Shown piece by piece: positions 4,767-6,919 of a stretch of DNA of 6,919 nucleotides (its first letter is position 1; the number at the start of each line of letters is the position of its first letter). This DNA is from Candidatus Tectimicrobiota bacterium. Its GTDB lineage: Bacteria; UBA8248; JACPRG01. Below the pieces are notes generated by a model. It ran no database searches, was not told the origin of the DNA, and saw only the letters and a list, made by a program, of their open reading frames with translations. Position numbers and translations under genes: made by a program. The DNA lies in contig JACPRG010000114.1 of NCBI GenBank assembly GCA_016190025.1, positions 1 through 6,919 of the forward strand. The letters run 5' to 3'.

Positions 4767-4774
4767 ACTATATA
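4767..4774. promoter_or_regulatory. TA-rich -10-like box in the HAD/trpF divergent region
   Basis: ACTATATA here is the only strongly AT-rich spot between the two genes. On the - strand it reads TATAGT (4772-4767), five of six matches to a -10 box, for the HAD gene. The best -35 is weak (TGCACG, 4796-4791, 18-base spacer). On the + strand TATATA (4769-4774) could serve trpF, but no good -35 is seen. The direction is unresolved. Confidence 0.4.
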
Positions 4775-4779
4775 GAGCG

Positions 4780-4793
4780 ACGGGCGCGCCCGT
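4780..4793. promoter_or_regulatory. Perfect 14-bp palindrome, candidate operator
   Basis: ACGGGCGCGCCCGT equals its own reverse complement. It lies five bases from the TATATA box: in the spacer of the possible HAD-gene promoter, and at the start-site position of a possible trpF promoter. Either position would suit a repressor site. It could also be chance in GC-rich DNA. Confidence 0.4.
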
Positions 4794-4798
4794 GCAGT

Positions 4799-4815
4799 TT
4801 GAGGTCTGTGTCCTC
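4799..4815 (+). repeat. Sixth, degenerate copy of the 17-bp palindromic repeat
   Basis: TTGAGGTCTGTGTCCTC has one substitution (A to T) against the common unit, which leaves a GAGG/CCTC stem with an internal mismatch. It lies about 1.8 kb from the main cluster, in the same orientation, 111 bases before the trpF start. Like copy four it is followed by CC. Confidence 0.8.
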
Positions 4816-4911
4816 CCCGGCGTGCGCATTCAGTCAGTTGGAGTCTCGCTCTCTTTCCGCCGATGGGTTGAAATCCCCGGGGTTGAGGTAACGGGTTCGG
4901 GGTCCGCCGTC

Positions 4912-4919
4912 AGAGGGGA
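4912..4919 (+). promoter_or_regulatory. Ribosome binding site that supports the TTG start of trpF
   Basis: AGAGGGGA ends six bases before TTG at 4926. No ATG or GTG in frame lies at a useful distance, and the conserved KICGVT strand begins four codons after the TTG, so this site decides the start. Confidence 0.7.
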
Positions 4920-4925
4920 CGTTCC

Positions 4926-5573
4926 TTGGTCAAGGTCAAGATCTGCGGAGTGACCAACGTCGAAGATGCCCTGGTCGCGGCGGAGGCGGGGGCCGATGCC
5001 GTCGGCCTCAACTTTGTGGAAGGCTATCCGCGGTGCATTTCCTGGGAGACCGCGCGGGAGATCAGCGGCCGCCTCCCCCCCTTCGTCACGGTGGTCGGGG
5101 TCTTCGCCGACACCGATGTCAACGCGATCCGGACGGCCGTGCGCCTTTGCGGTCTTCGCGCCGTTCAGCTTCACGGCGAGGAGCCTTCCCACGACTGTCA
5201 CCGGCTGGTGGAGTCGGTCGACATTCCCATCCGGGTCATCAAGGCCTTCCGGATGAGGGGCCCGGAGACGCTGGAGCAGATCCCCCCCTATCTGCGCGGC
5301 GGCAAGGTGACGCCCCTGCTCGACGCCTATCATCCCACGGAGATCGGCGGAGTGGGCAAGACCTTTCAGTGGGAGCTGGTCACCGGCGCGAAAGACCTCC
5401 CTCCCTTCATCCTCTCCGGGGGGCTGAATCCCGGCAACGTGGCCGAGGCCGTCCGGGCCGTCCATCCGTACGCGGTGGACGTTTCCAGCGGCGTGGAGGC
5501 CGAGCTCTGCAAGAAAGACCCGGAGAAGGTCCGCGCTTTTATCCAGAACGCCAGGGCGGCCTCTTCGGCCTGA
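4926..5573 (+). CDS. trpF: Phosphoribosylanthranilate isomerase
   Basis: 215 residues, the normal size for single-domain TrpF. It converts N-(5-phosphoribosyl)anthranilate to CdRP in tryptophan synthesis, using a (beta/alpha)8 barrel. Seen: the first strand KICGVT with the catalytic Cys7, GADAVGLNF (22-30), VGVF (57-60), AVQLHGEE (79-86), the catalytic acid Asp133 in [14 protein letters not shown] (141-149), and the two phosphate-binding ends LSGGLNPGN (163-171) and DVSSGVE (185-191). It starts at TTG with a good ribosome binding site. It opens a trpF-trpB-trpA cluster; trpE, trpG, trpD and trpC are not in view before it and must be elsewhere or beyond the window. No Trp-rich leader peptide or attenuator was recognised upstream. 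Confidence 0.96.
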   Translation: MVKVKICGVTNVEDALVAAEAGADAVGLNFVEGYPRCISWETAREISGRLPPFVTVVGVFADTDVNAIRTAVRLCGLRAVQLHGEEPSHDCHRLVESVDIPIRVIKAFRMRGPETLEQIPPYLRGGKVTPLLDAYHPTEIGGVGKTFQWELVTGAKDLPPFILSGGLNPGNVAEAVRAVHPYAVDVSSGVEAELCKKDPEKVRAFIQNARAASSA

Positions 5574-5590
5574 GGAAGGAAGAACGCACG

Positions 5591-6826
5591 GTGAATCGTC
5601 CACCCGCCAGCGCGCCAAGTTTCGCCGAGAGCCGGCCCGACGCGAGCGGCCACTTCGGGATGTTCGGGGGCCGGTTCATCCCCGAGACGCTGATGCCCGC
5701 CCTGGAAGAGCTGGAGGACGCCTACCGGCGTCTCCGCCATGACGGGGAATTTCAGGCCGAGCTGCGGGTCCTCCTGGAAACGTTCGCCGGCCGGCCCACC
5801 CCTCTTTATGAAGCGAGGAATCTCTCGGGGCGGTTGGGGCGGATGCGGCTCTATCTCAAGCGGGAGGACCTCCTGCACACCGGCGCCCACAAGCTGAACA
5901 ACACCCTCGCCCAGGCCCTCCTCGCCCGAAGGCTGGGAAAGGGGCGGGTCATCGCCGAGACGGGCGCCGGCCAGCACGGCGTGGGCACCGCCACGGCCGC
6001 CGCGCTCCTGGGCCTGCAGTGCCGCATCTACATGGGCACGGAGGACATGGAGCGCCAGCGGCTGAACGTGTACCGCATGAGGCTGCTCGGCGCCGAGGTC
6101 TATCCCGTCGAGGCCGGGACGGGGACGCTCAAGGACGCCACGAGCGAGTGTCTTCGCGACTGGACGGCGTCCGTCCGCGACACCCACTACATCCTGGGCT
6201 CGGTCGTGGGGCCTCATCCGTTCCCCATGATGATCCGCGATTTCCAGTCGGTGATCGGGCGCGAGGCCCGCGCCCAGTGCCTGGCCGCGACGGGAAGGCT
6301 CCCTGACGTCCTGGTGGCGTGCGTGGGGGGCGGAAGCAACTCCATCGGCCTCTTCCACCCCTTCTATCCGGACCGGGAAGTCCGGATGGTCGGGGTCGAG
6401 GCGGCGGGTCTGGGGCTCGCCACCGGCCGCCACGGGGCGTCCATCTCCGCCGGCGCGCCGGGGGTCCTGCACGGGAGCAAGAGCTACCTGCTCTACGACG
6501 AAGACGGCCAGGTGATCCCCGCCCACTCCATCTCGGCCGGCCTTGATTACCCGGGGGTCGGGCCCGAGCACAGCTTCTACCGGGATTCGGGGCGGGCGGA
6601 ATACGTGGCGGTGACCGACGAGGAGGCCCTGCAGGGGTTCGAGCTGCTGGCCCGGACGGAGGGCATCATCCCGGCCCTGGAGACGGCCCACGCCGTGGCC
6701 TATCTCCCCCGGATCGCGGAAACCACCGCGCCGGGGACCGTCGCGATCCTCTGCCTGTCCGGCCGGGGCGACAAGGACGTGGACCACGTCCTGCGCCTGC
6801 GGGAAAAGGGGGAGGGGGCGGCGTGA
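5591..6826 (+). CDS. trpB: Tryptophan synthase beta chain
   Basis: 411 residues; the classical TrpB1 form is about 395-400, and the extra length is an N-terminal extension of roughly a dozen residues before [15 protein letters not shown]. It joins indole and L-serine to make tryptophan, with PLP. Seen: the PLP Schiff-base lysine Lys101 in AHKLNN, the catalytic Glu123 in [11 protein letters not shown], the phosphate cup GGGSNSIG (246-253), Asp319 in [11 protein letters not shown], and Ser390 in CLSGRGDKD, which contacts the PLP ring. GTG at 5591 is used: GAGGAAGGA at 5572-5580 overlaps the trpF stop and is 10 bases upstream. The frame is open into trpF but that part is a shadow. Its stop overlaps the trpA start as GTGA, so the two subunits are translationally coupled. 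Confidence 0.98.
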   Translation: MNRPPASAPSFAESRPDASGHFGMFGGRFIPETLMPALEELEDAYRRLRHDGEFQAELRVLLETFAGRPTPLYEARNLSGRLGRMRLYLKREDLLHTGAHKLNNTLAQALLARRLGKGRVIAETGAGQHGVGTATAAALLGLQCRIYMGTEDMERQRLNVYRMRLLGAEVYPVEAGTGTLKDATSECLRDWTASVRDTHYILGSVVGPHPFPMMIRDFQSVIGREARAQCLAATGRLPDVLVACVGGGSNSIGLFHPFYPDREVRMVGVEAAGLGLATGRHGASISAGAPGVLHGSKSYLLYDEDGQVIPAHSISAGLDYPGVGPEHSFYRDSGRAEYVAVTDEEALQGFELLARTEGIIPALETAHAVAYLPRIAETTAPGTVAILCLSGRGDKDVDHVLRLREKGEGAA

Positions 6827-6919
6827 GCCGGATTTCCCAAAGGTTCGAGGAGATTCGGGGGACGGGCGGCAACGGGGGCAAGGCCCTGATCCCCTTCGTC
6901 ACGGCGGGCGACCCGGATC
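6823..6919 (+). CDS. trpA: Tryptophan synthase alpha chain (5' end only)
   Basis: The first 32 codons of a gene that runs off the window. The peptide opens with [10 protein letters not shown] and ends with [13 protein letters not shown], the strongly conserved first strand of TrpA including the aspartate-containing AGDP turn. TrpA cleaves indole-3-glycerol phosphate to indole and glyceraldehyde-3-phosphate and channels indole to TrpB. The GTG start overlaps the trpB TGA by four bases, and a purine-rich GGGGGAGGGGG inside the trpB end serves as ribosome binding site. A GTGGNGG stretch (residues 13-19) looks like a slightly longer, glycine-rich lead-in to the first strand. Confidence 0.94.
   Translation, partial: MSRISQRFEEIRGTGGNGGKALIPFVTAGDPD

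Noticed and set aside
3513..4829. 438-codon open frame on the - strand
   Set aside because: It runs antisense through the metallo-hydrolase and out of frame through the HAD gene; composition is Arg/Gly/Pro-rich as expected of a shadow in GC-rich DNA, and no domain is recognisable.
4658..4925. trp attenuator or leader peptide upstream of trpF
   Set aside because: The only nearby ATG (4863-4865) gives a two-residue frame, no Trp codon run is present, and no terminator/antiterminator pair with a T run is visible.
5033..5590. Upstream extension of the trpB frame
   Set aside because: It is an out-of-frame reading of trpF; the GTG at 5591 has a good ribosome binding site and family-consistent N terminus.
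1..6919. Mobile element, phage, toxin-antitoxin or defence system
   Set aside because: Recognisable proteins are housekeeping or general hydrolase families; no transposase, integrase, small toxin pair, target-site duplication or tRNA gene was seen.

Overview
The window is GC-rich, with codon third positions mostly G or C, and reads as an ordinary chromosomal segment of a Gram-negative-type bacterium that makes c-type cytochromes by system I (Ccm). The variant cysteine motif in CcmH, the lone CoxG-like gene and the split trp cluster fit a deep-branching lineage such as Acidobacteriota or a relative. That placement is an impression from motifs, not a database result.

Layout. (1) Positions 1-1567, + strand: the end of ccmB, then ccmC, ccmD and ccmH, tightly packed with ATGA stop/start overlaps and closed by a symmetrical A7-stem-T7 terminator (1609-1643). 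(2) 1694-2140, - strand: a single-gene unit for a CoxG-type SRPBCC protein, with a near-consensus sigma-70 promoter (2319-2347) and a leader of about 170 nt that contains an 8-bp hairpin. (3) 2505-2831, +: a thioredoxin with a CAPC active site. (4) 2882-3032: five copies of a 17-bp palindromic repeat, TTGAGGTCTGTGACCTC; a sixth, degenerate copy lies at 4799-4815. (5) 3060-3896, +: a metallo-beta-lactamase-fold hydrolase with a C-terminal winged-helix-like region. (6) 3962-4657, -: a HAD phosphatase, convergent with the previous gene. (7) 4658-4925: a divergent intergenic region with a TATATA box, a perfect 14-bp palindrome and the sixth repeat copy. (8) 4926-6919, +: trpF, trpB and the start of trpA.

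How the genes work together. The Ccm proteins move and hand over haem (CcmB, CcmC, CcmD) and keep apocytochrome c thiols reduced (CcmH). The thioredoxin is a general thiol reductant and is not physically part of the ccm operon. TrpF makes the linear intermediate (CdRP) that TrpC, encoded elsewhere, converts to indole-3-glycerol phosphate. TrpA and TrpB then form tryptophan synthase. The CoxG-like protein, the metallo-hydrolase and the HAD phosphatase are separate small units with no clear pathway link.

The least explained signal is the palindromic repeat family: one copy carries a compensated base-pair change, which suggests that the hairpin or dyad itself is, or was, what matters. I see no defence system, phage, transposase, tRNA or rRNA here.
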